DNA of 64,000 nucleotides, taken from contig NZ_CP060497.1 in assembly GCF_014334135.1 (NCBI RefSeq), forward strand, positions 868,001-932,000. Reading direction: 5' to 3'. The notes beneath the pieces are model-generated. The model saw only the letters and a program-made list of their open reading frames with translations. It ran no database searches and was not told where the DNA came from. The DNA is from Olivibacter sp. SDN3. Lineage in GTDB: Bacteria > Bacteroidota > Bacteroidia > Sphingobacteriales > Sphingobacteriaceae. The position numbers and the translations under genes are program-made. Position 1 is the stretch's first letter; each line of letters opens with the position of its first letter. This document shows positions 53,673 to 61,551 of this stretch, piece by piece.

Positions 53673-53695
53673 GCAATAAAAAAACGTTTTATTGC
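53673..53695. other. Inverted repeat in divergent promoter region
   Basis: GCAATAAAA (53673-53681) and TTTTATTGC (53687-53695) flank AAACG, between the divergent amidohydrolase and VOC genes. Operator or hairpin; not decided. Confidence 0.3.
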
Positions 53696-53722
53696 TCCCA
53701 AAAATAAGCTAAACATAACTAC

Positions 53723-54118
53723 ATGAAACACCCATTTATTAAAGGCGTACATCATATTGCCATTATCTGCTCAGATTATATAAAATCCAAGCATTTCTAC
53801 ACACAAATTCTGGGTTTCAATATCTTAAAAGAGACTTATCGTGCAGAAAGAAAATCCTACAAGCTTGATTTGTCGCTTAACGACCAATATACCATTGAGC
53901 TCTTTTCCTTTCCTGCTCCACCGAGACGTACCAGTAGACCCGAAGCTTGCGGCTTGCGACATTTGGCTTTCAGCGTTGACAATCTCGAGCAGGCTGTTGA
54001 TGCATTAAACAGTCAAGATATCTCTTGCGAACCCGTACGTACAGACGAAATCACCGGCAAACGTTTTACCTTTTTTGAAGACCCTGACGGGCTACCGATG
54101 GAATTTTATGAGGCATGA
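53723..54118 (+). CDS. VOC-family protein (glyoxalase/YaeR-like)
   Basis: 131 residues, one vicinal-oxygen-chelate unit pair. HHIAIICSDYIKSKHFYTQILGF (in two parts) at the start and LRHLAFSVDNLEQAVDAL with FFEDPDGLPMEFYEA at the end give the metal ligands His and Glu in the usual places. The YaeR-like branch of glyoxalase-fold proteins is of unknown substrate. Monocistronic. Confidence 0.9.
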   Translation: MKHPFIKGVHHIAIICSDYIKSKHFYTQILGFNILKETYRAERKSYKLDLSLNDQYTIELFSFPAPPRRTSRPEACGLRHLAFSVDNLEQAVDALNSQDISCEPVRTDEITGKRFTFFEDPDGLPMEFYEA

Positions 54119-54193
54119 ATGTATAATGGACAGTACCTGATCTAATACTTAAAGCATTGTTTGCAATAATTTGACAAAAATCGCATCAGTGAT

Positions 54194-54254
54194 CAAACAC
54201 ATTAAAAGAAGTGTTTGTTATAAATCTATTGACATTCAATACCCCTTACTTTTG
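54194..54254 (+). promoter_or_regulatory. Promoter of the HdeD-like gene with upstream inverted repeat
   Basis: TACTTTTG (54247-54254) is an exact -7 box about 50 nt before the ATG, with TTG at 54229-54231 as a possible upstream element. Further up, CAAACAC (54194-54200) and GTGTTTG (54211-54217) form an inverted repeat. Confidence 0.5.
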
Positions 54255-54305
54255 TAACACAGTACACATGAGCTACATCTTGTCTCTTCATTAAATAGTA
54301 TCATC

Positions 54306-54875
54306 ATGGCATCCTTAGTACAGCAAATCAAGAATGACATCAAAAATTGGTGGTTGTTCACACTTATTGGCATTTTGCTCTTGATAGCAGGTTTTTATAC
54401 GATCTCAAACCCATTAACGAGTTATTTAGGGTTAGCTATTTTTTTCGGCGTATTAATCTTTGTTAATGGTATTATGGAGCTTTCATTTGCCATTGGAAAC
54501 AGGAAACATCTACATCGCTGGGGGTGGACGCTGGCGGCAGGTATGCTAGATGTCATACTTGGCTTTGTTCTACTCCTATATCCGGGATTGTCGATGAGCG
54601 TTCTCCCTTTTATTGTAGGGTTCTATATCTTATTATTGGGAGCTTCATTAAGCAGTTATGCGTTCCAATTGAACAGTTTATCAATTAAAGGATGGGGGTG
54701 GGTACTCGCTGGAGGCATATTAACGGTAATCTTTGGTCTGAGCATGATTTTCAACCCTATTATTGGCATCGCCACTATCGTGGGGTGGACAGCATTTGCT
54801 TTCATCATCGCCGGAATTGTTAATATTATCTTTTCCATTCAGCTCAAAAAGGTGAAAGATCATACGACACCTTAG
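54306..54875 (+). CDS. HdeD-family membrane protein (DUF308)
   Basis: 189 residues with six hydrophobic segments in three pairs, e.g. WWLFTLIGILLLIAGFYTIS, LAIFFGVLIFVNGIMELSFAI (two pieces), WTLAAGMLDVILGFVLLLYPG. The GxLLxxxGxxxxxxP pattern is repeated, as in HdeD. E. coli HdeD is linked to acid resistance; here the role is unknown. Convergent with CbpM (17-nt gap). Confidence 0.88.
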   Translation: MASLVQQIKNDIKNWWLFTLIGILLLIAGFYTISNPLTSYLGLAIFFGVLIFVNGIMELSFAIGNRKHLHRWGWTLAAGMLDVILGFVLLLYPGLSMSVLPFIVGFYILLLGASLSSYAFQLNSLSIKGWGWVLAGGILTVIFGLSMIFNPIIGIATIVGWTAFAFIIAGIVNIIFSIQLKKVKDHTTP

Positions 54876-54892
54876 GTATCCATATATTACTT

Positions 54893-55183
54893 CTAACTCT
54901 CGTATAATTTCAATCGGTTCTTCAGCTGATCAATTTCTTGTTGCATCACCCGCAGTTTCTGCACTAAATGCTTCATCGCATCAATTCCTTCGATATTGAC
55001 ATGCAGGTCGTAATACCAACGTCTAAACTGTTCCAAATCATCCAATTGTTCTTCACTAATGTAATATTCTTTCTCGACGACAGCCAACTCAATCAAACCT
55101 TCTTCGTGTAGCGATTGAATAAATGTCTGTTCCACCTTACAATGTGTACAGTATTCGCTGATTAAAATCAATGTTGTTTCCAT
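54893..55183 (-). CDS. cbpM: Chaperone modulator CbpM
   Basis: 96 residues, MerR-like HTH/coiled-coil fold (LISEYCTHCKVEQTFIQSLHEEGLIELAV at the start, MKHLVQKLRVMQQEIDQLKNRL at the end; both given in part). In E. coli CbpM binds the J-domain of CbpA and inhibits it. The gene lies 6 nt after the cbpA-like gene, the classic pair. Confidence 0.85.
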   Translation of the reverse strand: METTLILISEYCTHCKVEQTFIQSLHEEGLIELAVVEKEYYISEEQLDDLEQFRRWYYDLHVNIEGIDAMKHLVQKLRVMQQEIDQLKNRLKLYES

Positions 55184-55189
55184 CCTGGT

Positions 55190-56137
55190 TTATTTTTTTG
55201 CCTGCTGATTCATTTCCGCCAATTGTTCAAACAATTGCTTTTCTTCCTTTTCCAACGTCGTTGGGATTTCTACCTGATAAGTAACCATCAAATCGCCGTA
55301 TTGTCCCTCTTTTTTATATATGGGAAAACCTTTTCCCTTCAATCTCACTTTTGTACCATTCTGCGTTCCGGGCTTAACCTGTAGTTTAACCTTACCGGTA
55401 AGGGTGTCCACCAGCACTTCACCTCCCAACACAGCAGTATACAGATCGATTGTTTTTGTTAAGTATAAATCATCTTTTAAGCGTTTAAACAAAGGATCGT
55501 CGCTAATCACGAAAGTTATATACAAATCACCTGCCGGCCCATTGTTCATGCCTTGACCGCCTTGCCCTTTTAAACGTATTTCCTGCCCATGCTGAACACC
55601 AGCCGGGATCGTAATCCGAAGATTTTTACCATTTACCTGTAGCGTACGTTTGTGAGTTTCCGCCGCTTCACGCAGCGATAACTGAAGCTCCGCGCGATAA
55701 TCCTGCCCCTTAAAACGTGCCTGTTTAGCATGACCTTGTCCAGTTCCACCAAACATAGAAGCGAAAAAATCGGAAAAATCTTCAGCAGAAAAATCTCCCC
55801 CAGATCCGGAAAATCCCCCGGCACCAAACGGGCCATTTTGACCACCATAACTTCCACCAGTGTACTGTCCCTGTCCTCCCTGCGATTGCCTGGCCTGTTC
55901 ATAAGCATCGGCATGCTGCCAATCTTTACCGTACTGATCGTATTTCTTCCTTTTCTCAGGGTCACTCAACACTTCATTAGCTTCGTTAATCTGTTGAAAT
56001 TTTCTCTGTGCTTCCTTGTCATCGGGGTTTAAGTCCGGATGATATTTACGGGCAAGTTTCCGATAAGCTTTCCTTACTTCTTCTTTCGAGGCATTTTTAT
56101 TAATACCCAGTATCTGATAATAATCAATAAACTCCAT
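55190..56137 (-). CDS. cbpA: DnaJ-type co-chaperone CbpA
   Basis: About 315 residues from ATG at 56137 ([14 protein letters not shown]); a Met three codons earlier is less typical. The J-domain has [14 protein letters not shown] with HPD, followed by a Gly/Ser-rich linker (about 70-125), and two beta-sandwich substrate domains ([39 protein letters not shown]). No zinc finger, so class B (CbpA) and not DnaJ. Works with DnaK; DnaK is not in the window. Confidence 0.92.
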   Translation of the reverse strand: MEFIDYYQILGINKNASKEEVRKAYRKLARKYHPDLNPDDKEAQRKFQQINEANEVLSDPEKRKKYDQYGKDWQHADAYEQARQSQGGQGQYTGGSYGGQNGPFGAGGFSGSGGDFSAEDFSDFFASMFGGTGQGHAKQARFKGQDYRAELQLSLREAAETHKRTLQVNGKNLRITIPAGVQHGQEIRLKGQGGQGMNNGPAGDLYITFVISDDPLFKRLKDDLYLTKTIDLYTAVLGGEVLVDTLTGKVKLQVKPGTQNGTKVRLKGKGFPIYKKEGQYGDLMVTYQVEIPTTLEKEEKQLFEQLAEMNQQAKK

Positions 56138-56211
56138 ACAAAACACCAGTTTAAATCGAACCTCTTCACCATTGGCAAAGCTAATCGATCTACCAAAAAA
56201 GAGACACTATA

Positions 56212-58422
56212 TTAAGCATTTTGTTTTGGAAATTGTTTTTGCCACATAGCATAATATACGCCTCGCTGGCTTAGAAGCCTATCATGTGACCCCTCTTCTA
56301 TGAGCAGACCGTCTTTCAGGACAATGATTTTATCCGCATCTGCTACGGTGCTTAAGCGGTGGGCAATAAGAATAATGGTTTTATTTTTTTTTCTCAAGGT
56401 CTGTATAGCACGCTGCACATGTTCTTCTGAGCCGGAGTCTAGAGAAGCAGTTGCTTCATCCAGAATTAATATCTGTGGGTCACGATAGAGTGCCCGTGCG
56501 ATCGCTAACCGCTGCCTTTGTCCGCCGGAAAGCGACGTGCCATTTTCGCCGATGTAGGTTTTAAAGCCATTTGGTAAATGTTCAATGAAGCGCAACATTT
56601 CCAGTTCTTTACAAATTGCCGCAATTTTATTCATATCGGGATCTGCATCGCCAAGAGCGATGTTCTCCACCACATTTCCTGCAAACAAGTCGATATGTTG
56701 AGGCACAACACCTACTACCTTCCGTAGACTTTCATTAGTAACGTAGTTAAGGTCGTGGTCTCCAATCATGATACGACCTTTAAGCAACGGATAGATATTT
56801 TGCAATAGAGAAAGCAAGGTAGTTTTACCAGAGCCGCTCTCACCTACTATCGCAACTACCTTACCGTGAGGGATGGATACATTTAAACCCTCGAAAACAG
56901 TTACCCGTGTTCCATAACGGAAAGCAACATCTACAAATGAAATATCGCCCAAGGCAACCTTAGTCAGGTCAATACCTTCTTCCTTACGTTCGCGCTCCAG
57001 ATCCATCACTTCAAACAAACGATCGGCGGCAATTACCGCATCCTGTATGGTTTTATTCATGGTTATCAGACTTCCAACCGGACCCATAAAATATCCGATA
57101 ATTGCGTAAAACGATAAAAGTTCTCCAGGGGTGATCAATTTGTCCAGCACGAATAAAGAGCCCATCCACAATAGGATAATAACAAACAAACCAGATACCA
57201 AGCCGTTAACATTACCTATCCAAAGTGAATTAGTTGAAGAGGTATAAATACTTTTTAGCAGCTTTACAAAGCTGGTTTCCGTTTTGAAATTGGCAAAAGA
57301 TTCCACACCAAAACGTTTGATCGTTCCTACGGCATTAACTGACTCCACTAATTGTGCTTCCAAATCTGCGGCATCTTCCATGAGTTTACGCTGTGTCTTT
57401 TTGTTCAATCTATTTGATATATAATAGATGCAGCCAAATAAAGGAATAACACCAAGCATCACTAAAGCCAACTTCCAGTAGTAGGTAAACATCAGCAGAA
57501 AGGAGAAAACAATGATAAAGATATTCACTGCGAAGTCTACCAGGACTTCATTAATAAAGGCCCGAATCTTCGCAGCATCGTTAATGCGTGAGATGATCTC
57601 CCCTACCCGCATATTGTCGAAAAAGGTCTGCGGCAAGGTTAATAAATGTTTATAATAGCCTAATATTAAGCGTGCATCAATTTGTTGCCCCGTCTTTATC
57701 GTCAATAAAGTTCTCACATGGTTAATAAAAAGTTTCACTAACAGCAGTACAATCATGACTACCCCCATTAAATTTAACAGGTTTTTATTACCGGTAGGCA
57801 GTACGTGATCAACGATTTTTTGTATGTAAATAGACGTTGATAAACCAAGCAGTGTAAAAAAGATAGCTCCTGCCAGCACCTGCCATAAGATATGCTTATG
57901 CGGTTGGATGAGGTAAATAAACCTACTGGTAACAGACACTTTTTGATTGCTTTCAAAGAAATTATCTGAAGGCGTTAAGAGCAGCAATACCCCTGTCCAG
58001 ATAGCTTTGAAATCGCTAAGCGGCACTTTTTCAATTGTGCCTATTGCAGGGTCCATCACCTCTACATAGGTTTTGGTAATGTTATAAATAACCACATAAT
58101 GATTCAATTGACTTTTAAGCACCACATGTGCGATAGCAGGACAGGGTACTTCAGGTAAACTCTCTTCCGAACCACGCACGCCTTTGGCTGAAAAGCCCAT
58201 TTTAGTTGCAGCCTCCATCAATCCGAGCACATTGGTGCCCTTTTTATCGGTGGAAGCATACTGTCTGATCCTGGCCAACGGCACTTCTAACTTATAAAAC
58301 GCCGCAATGGAGGCTAAACACGCTGCTCCACAATCGGCAAAACCATGTTGCCTCACATACACCTTTTTTGATCGTTTCGTCACAAAGGAAAATGGATTTA
58401 CTCTTCTTAAAAAAGCTAGCAT
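56212..58422 (-). CDS. Peptidase-C39 ABC exporter for double-glycine peptides
   Basis: 736 residues. N-terminal C39 protease (1-150): oxyanion Gln25 and Cys31 in QHGFADCGAACL, His108 in NHYVVIY and Asp124 in VMDPA, so the protease triad is complete. Five or six membrane segments (about 175-455). The ATPase has Walker A GESGSGKT (527-534), signature LSGGQ (631-635) and Walker B ILILDEATASLD. This is the PCAT type that removes a GG leader and exports the mature peptide. The adaptor gene starts 16 nt upstream and the precursor peptide gene precedes that, so the three form one secretion unit. Confidence 0.93.
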   Translation of the reverse strand: MLAFLRRVNPFSFVTKRSKKVYVRQHGFADCGAACLASIAAFYKLEVPLARIRQYASTDKKGTNVLGLMEAATKMGFSAKGVRGSEESLPEVPCPAIAHVVLKSQLNHYVVIYNITKTYVEVMDPAIGTIEKVPLSDFKAIWTGVLLLLTPSDNFFESNQKVSVTSRFIYLIQPHKHILWQVLAGAIFFTLLGLSTSIYIQKIVDHVLPTGNKNLLNLMGVVMIVLLLVKLFINHVRTLLTIKTGQQIDARLILGYYKHLLTLPQTFFDNMRVGEIISRINDAAKIRAFINEVLVDFAVNIFIIVFSFLLMFTYYWKLALVMLGVIPLFGCIYYISNRLNKKTQRKLMEDAADLEAQLVESVNAVGTIKRFGVESFANFKTETSFVKLLKSIYTSSTNSLWIGNVNGLVSGLFVIILLWMGSLFVLDKLITPGELLSFYAIIGYFMGPVGSLITMNKTIQDAVIAADRLFEVMDLERERKEEGIDLTKVALGDISFVDVAFRYGTRVTVFEGLNVSIPHGKVVAIVGESGSGKTTLLSLLQNIYPLLKGRIMIGDHDLNYVTNESLRKVVGVVPQHIDLFAGNVVENIALGDADPDMNKIAAICKELEMLRFIEHLPNGFKTYIGENGTSLSGGQRQRLAIARALYRDPQILILDEATASLDSGSEEHVQRAIQTLRKKNKTIILIAHRLSTVADADKIIVLKDGLLIEEGSHDRLLSQRGVYYAMWQKQFPKQNA

Positions 58423-58438
58423 TTCTGGGCAGTTTTAA

Positions 58439-59623
58439 TTATAAAAAAGCCGTTTGATCGGCATTCATAACATGCGGATTCAACCAATCGTCGGCTTTAT
58501 CGTACAATAACTGAAATAGTGTTCGCCGCGTAACAAAAAAACGTGCCTGTAAAGTCATGCCCTTACGCAGATTCCCTTCATAACCATTTTTTAAGTGAAG
58601 CTTATAATCGTGAAGTAGACAGCGCACTTTAAAGTAAGGCTGCCCCCTATCTGTATAGATATCTCCAGAAATAGAAACAACCTCTCCATCAACCAAACCC
58701 CACTGATTATAGTCAAAAGCCTCTACCTGAAATTTAACAGGCGTGCCAATCGACAGGAAACCAATATCTTTAGGCAATACATAGGTCTCAGCAATAAGCC
58801 CTGAATCCGGCGAAATCTCTGCTATCACTTCGTTTGCCGCAATTGAACTACCAGCCTGTAGCCCTTTCAACTGTTGTACGGTTCCAGACAATGGTGCTTT
58901 AATAGTATAGTATTCACGTTCTCTGACAGATTGCTGAAGTTTAGTACTGAGCTCGCGCGTCTGCATCTTCAACTTGTTCAGTTCGGACTGCCACTGAGCG
59001 CCCTGCTCATCATAAATCAACTGTAACTCATTTTTTACATGGTGATAGTTAAAGCTAACTTCTTCGTACTCGGCCACCGATATCATTTTTTTATCGAAGA
59101 GTTCGGCATGTCTTTCGTAGTTTTTTTGAACAACCGCTAAACGGTTTTGTAAACTACGTACTCTTTGCCAAAAAAGAACATACTGTTGTTGATATAGGGA
59201 GGAATGTAATTCAGGATTTGCCTTTAGGTTATCGCGACGGAGTAAAGGTATCAATAACTCCAAGTCTGCGGCTTGGTTGCGTAATTCTTCTTCCTGATTT
59301 CCGAGTAGTAAATTTTGCTGATCCACTATATCTGCCCTTATTTTAAGCAACACATCGCCCCTTTCCACCTGTTCATTTTCCTTGATAAACACCTCTTCAA
59401 CGTTTCCAGACACAATAGCCTTAATGATGTTGTTATCCTGAATGGCGCGTAAAATCCCACTACTGGTAACGCTGACATCTACTTTCACCAGAAACATAGC
59501 GATGATAGCTAAGAGAACGAGTATCAAAATTGCCTGATAGATTACCAGACCGCGCGGGTTATTTTTATTGAAGTGATACTCCTTAGTATTGGCCATAATT
59601 TCGACCGGAAATATTCTATTCAT
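58439..59623 (-). CDS. HlyD-family membrane-fusion protein
   Basis: 394 residues; start at 59623 or, nine codons later, 59596. One membrane segment (about 30-52, YQAILILVLLAIIAMFLVKV), then a lipoyl/barrel-sandwich half (SGILRAIQDNNIIKAIVSGNVEEV, in part), a helical hairpin of about 150 residues (ELRNQAADLELLIPLLRRDN), and the second half with YTIKAPLSGTVQQLKGLQAG. It would link the ABC exporter to an outer-membrane channel of TolC type; none is encoded nearby. 16-nt gap to the exporter gene. Confidence 0.92.
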   Translation of the reverse strand: MNRIFPVEIMANTKEYHFNKNNPRGLVIYQAILILVLLAIIAMFLVKVDVSVTSSGILRAIQDNNIIKAIVSGNVEEVFIKENEQVERGDVLLKIRADIVDQQNLLLGNQEEELRNQAADLELLIPLLRRDNLKANPELHSSLYQQQYVLFWQRVRSLQNRLAVVQKNYERHAELFDKKMISVAEYEEVSFNYHHVKNELQLIYDEQGAQWQSELNKLKMQTRELSTKLQQSVREREYYTIKAPLSGTVQQLKGLQAGSSIAANEVIAEISPDSGLIAETYVLPKDIGFLSIGTPVKFQVEAFDYNQWGLVDGEVVSISGDIYTDRGQPYFKVRCLLHDYKLHLKNGYEGNLRKGMTLQARFFVTRRTLFQLLYDKADDWLNPHVMNADQTAFL

Positions 59624-59698
59624 AAGCTATAGAAGATCGGTATAGTTATATATACGAAAGCAATTGTTTATTAGATTTAGCGCGATCGCATAGCAAAA

Positions 59699-59724
59699 AA
59701 AGGGAGGCAAAAACACCTCCCTTT
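59699..59724 (-). terminator. Terminator after the precursor peptide gene
   Basis: AAAGGGAGG (59699-59707) pairs with CCTCCCTTT (59716-59724) over an 8-nt loop; on the minus strand a run of seven T follows. It separates a short peptide transcript from the export genes, which may be reached by read-through, so the peptide would be made in excess. Confidence 0.85.
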
Positions 59725-59777
59725 CCGACTTCCCTTGCTATCGCCAAGCTAGAAACACGCGATATCCATTGAAAATG

Positions 59778-60011
59778 CTAGCGATTCATAAACCCGAAAC
59801 CGCCTTCTAATGCTGCTCCAATACCATTTCCTAATGAAAATGATGTTTTACTACTTCTATCACCATCGTGCCTTTCACTAGAGAAAGACAATAAATTGTC
59901 AATACCTAAACCTAATCCTATACCACCGGAGCCCGATGAATCGTTACTTCCAAATAGAAAGCCTCCGTTAGTCTCCATTAACTCGTCGTTATTCAAATCT
60001 TGGAATTTCAT
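59778..60011 (-). CDS. Double-glycine-leader precursor peptide
   Basis: 77 residues. The leader MKFQDLNNDELMETNGG has Leu at -12, Glu at -8, Leu at -7 and Gly-Gly at -2/-1, the rule for C39-processed leaders; only -4 (Thr for Ile/Val/Met) departs. Cleavage after Gly17 leaves a 60-residue peptide without Cys, rich in Gly and Ser (GSGGIGLGLGIDNLLSF; SLGNGIGAALEGGFGFMNR), with a charged centre (SSERHDGDRSSK). No match to a named bacteriocin is apparent. A longer antisense frame (59896-60153) exists but lacks a leader or context. The gene is followed by its own terminator and then by the adaptor and exporter genes. Bacteriocin or signal are both possible. Confidence 0.85.
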   Translation of the reverse strand: MKFQDLNNDELMETNGGFLFGSNDSSGSGGIGLGLGIDNLLSFSSERHDGDRSSKTSFSLGNGIGAALEGGFGFMNR

Positions 60012-60323
60012 AATTTTTATCTTTTATATAGTTAGATGTATGCCTACTCTAAAAAAAGGTTTTCGGCTTCCCCTTTTGATTGCTGAACGTTCTTTACTAT
60101 TAACGAATTTATCCGTTAGTTGGATTTATAAAGCGTACAACCGACAGGAATAGTTTATAGCTTTTAGGAATACTATCAGAATAGCAACTTAGGCAGGAAG
60201 GGCACAGAAAAACTTTTGATATCAAAATGGTCGACCCAAGAGTAACTATTTCCGCCATGAAAAATCTAAACCGTTTCTCTTTCCGTAAATAAAAAAAAAG
60301 CAATTCATATTTACGTAGAATTT
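60012..60323. other. Divergent intergenic region of the peptide cluster (312 bp)
   Basis: Spacer between the peptide gene (-) and the XRE regulator (+). It holds an inverted repeat (60284-60315) near the regulator. Open frames here are short and unremarkable: a 49-64 residue frame on the minus strand (60109-60258 or -60303) with a CPSCLSC stretch, and a 37-residue frame on the plus strand from 60040. Neither has a clear ribosome-binding site. No exact TANNTTTG box was found for the peptide gene. An immunity gene was not recognised. Confidence 0.5.
60284..60315. promoter_or_regulatory. Inverted repeat upstream of the XRE gene
   Basis: CGTAAATA (60284-60291) and TATTTACG (60308-60315) form perfect 8-bp arms 24 bp apart centre to centre, ending 8 nt before the XRE start codon. 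A position and form suited to an autoregulatory operator. Confidence 0.5.
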
Positions 60324-60614
60324 ATGGACTCAAAAGCCGTCATAAAAGCAAAGATCGTAGCCTCAAATATTAAAAAACTAAGGGAGTATCGAAATTACAC
60401 GCAACTCTACATGGCAGAAAAATTGGGTATATCTCAAAACGCTTACAGTAAAATGGAATTGGGATATAGTAAAATCTCACTGGATAAGCTTTTTTCAATT
60501 GCTGCAGCACTTGAAATACCTCATACCGAACTATTATTGAATTGCGAAGAAGATGTATTACTTATCCGTTCGCTAATTCCCTTTACTACATCAGATAAAA
60601 AGCATGGAAGATAG
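60324..60614 (+). CDS. XRE-family regulator
   Basis: 96 residues; one helix-turn-helix of Cro/CI type (about 13-70): NIKKLREYRNYTQLYMAEKLGISQNAYSKMELG (given in part: LGISQNAYSKME is the recognition region). The remaining 25 residues are a short tail. It is divergent from the precursor peptide gene and is the only regulator near the cluster, so control of the peptide or export genes is likely. Not truncated, but smaller than most. Confidence 0.88.
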   Translation: MDSKAVIKAKIVASNIKKLREYRNYTQLYMAEKLGISQNAYSKMELGYSKISLDKLFSIAAALEIPHTELLLNCEEDVLLIRSLIPFTTSDKKHGR

Positions 60615-60679
60615 TCTAAGACTGTATCTCAAACCCACCTAAATTTTTCTGTATCCAATAATTTCTGTTAATTTGCAGT

Positions 60680-61498
60680 ATGTCGCTTTTTATCGCCTCC
60701 CTTAATTCTGGCAGTAATGGTAACTGCTATTATATCGGTAATCGGCAGGAAGCTGTTCTGATTGATGCAGGCATTTCCTGCAGGGAAATAGAAAAACGTA
60801 TGGCTCGACTAAGGCTGGATATGGAAAAGGTAAAAGCAATATTTATATCGCATGAACACAGCGATCATATCAAGGGACTTTCCCGGCTCGCCAATAAATA
60901 TAAACTACCTGTTTATATCAGCTACGGCACGTTAGTCGCCACCAGGTTATTTTTGATGGACCACCAGGTAGTTTTCTTCGAGTCTTCCTCTCCTATTACA
61001 ATAGGATCATTGCAGGTTACACCATTTGTCAAACACCATGATGCTGCAGACCCATACAGTTTTGTCATTGAACAACATGGTATCAAGATCGGCGTGTTTA
61101 CTGATATTGGAAAGGTGTGCGAACGTATTGTTTATTACTTCAAACAGTGTCATGCGGTATTTTTGGAGACAAATTACGATGAAGACATGTTAACAAATGG
61201 CCGCTATCCCTATTTTTTAAAGAATAGGATAAGAGGGGGGGTTGGCCACTTATCAAATAAACAAGCACTCGATCTATTTCTGTCGCATCGTACTGCCAAT
61301 TTAAGTCATCTTTTTCTATCACACTTATCGAAAGACAACAACTGCCCTAAGCTAGTTAAGGAACTATTTAAACAACATGCTATGCATACAGAGATTGTTG
61401 TTGCTTCCCGTGAATGCGAGACTGCCGTTTATCAGATTGCGTTACCAGAAGCTTCGCATACACCCGCTACCGCCAATATCGCAAGCTATCAAACTTAG
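60680..61498 (+). CDS. MBL-fold metallo-hydrolase (YycJ/WalJ-like)
   Basis: 272 residues. Metallo-beta-lactamase fold: SLNSGSNGNCYYIG at the start (YycJ-type), the metal loop SHEHSDHIKGL (His58, His60, Asp62, His63), FVKHHDAADPYSF, and FLETNYDED, with LSHLSKDNN near the C-terminus giving the last His. The family includes YycJ, a nuclease acting in mismatch repair of Gram-positives, and RNase-Z-like enzymes. The last four codons and the stop lie in the dispersed repeat copy E, so the C-terminus (SYQT) may have been set by that insertion. Confidence 0.88.
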   Translation: MSLFIASLNSGSNGNCYYIGNRQEAVLIDAGISCREIEKRMARLRLDMEKVKAIFISHEHSDHIKGLSRLANKYKLPVYISYGTLVATRLFLMDHQVVFFESSSPITIGSLQVTPFVKHHDAADPYSFVIEQHGIKIGVFTDIGKVCERIVYYFKQCHAVFLETNYDEDMLTNGRYPYFLKNRIRGGVGHLSNKQALDLFLSHRTANLSHLFLSHLSKDNNCPKLVKELFKQHAMHTEIVVASRECETAVYQIALPEASHTPATANIASYQT

Positions 61499-61520
61499 AC
61501 AAATGCTTCGCATTCACAAA
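61490..61520 (-). repeat. Dispersed intergenic repeat, copy E (partial)
   Basis: On the minus strand TTTGTGAATGCGAAGCATTT followed by GTCTAAGTTTG matches the tail of copies B and D; similarity runs less closely to about 61545. The AATGC...GCATT hairpin is kept although the loop changes from AAA to GAA. The TAAGTTTG box points into the MBL gene and its complement includes that gene's TAG stop codon. Confidence 0.65.
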
Positions 61521-61551
61521 CGTAAAATAACAAAAAATTCATCGTGGTGAC

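Noticed and set aside
59896-60153. 85-residue plus-strand frame antisense to the precursor peptide
   Set aside because: No domain or leader and unlike any real gene; the minus-strand peptide has leader, terminator and context.
60257-60292. Eleven-codon frame MKNLNRFSFRK, similar to the opening of RiPP leaders
   Set aside because: Too short to be a precursor, with no GG motif; it overlaps the inverted repeat and no modification enzyme is nearby.
60109-60303. Small minus-strand frame upstream of the precursor peptide (possible immunity protein)
   Set aside because: 49-64 residues, no convincing ribosome-binding site, no clear membrane segment and no recognisable similarity; left as unannotated spacer.
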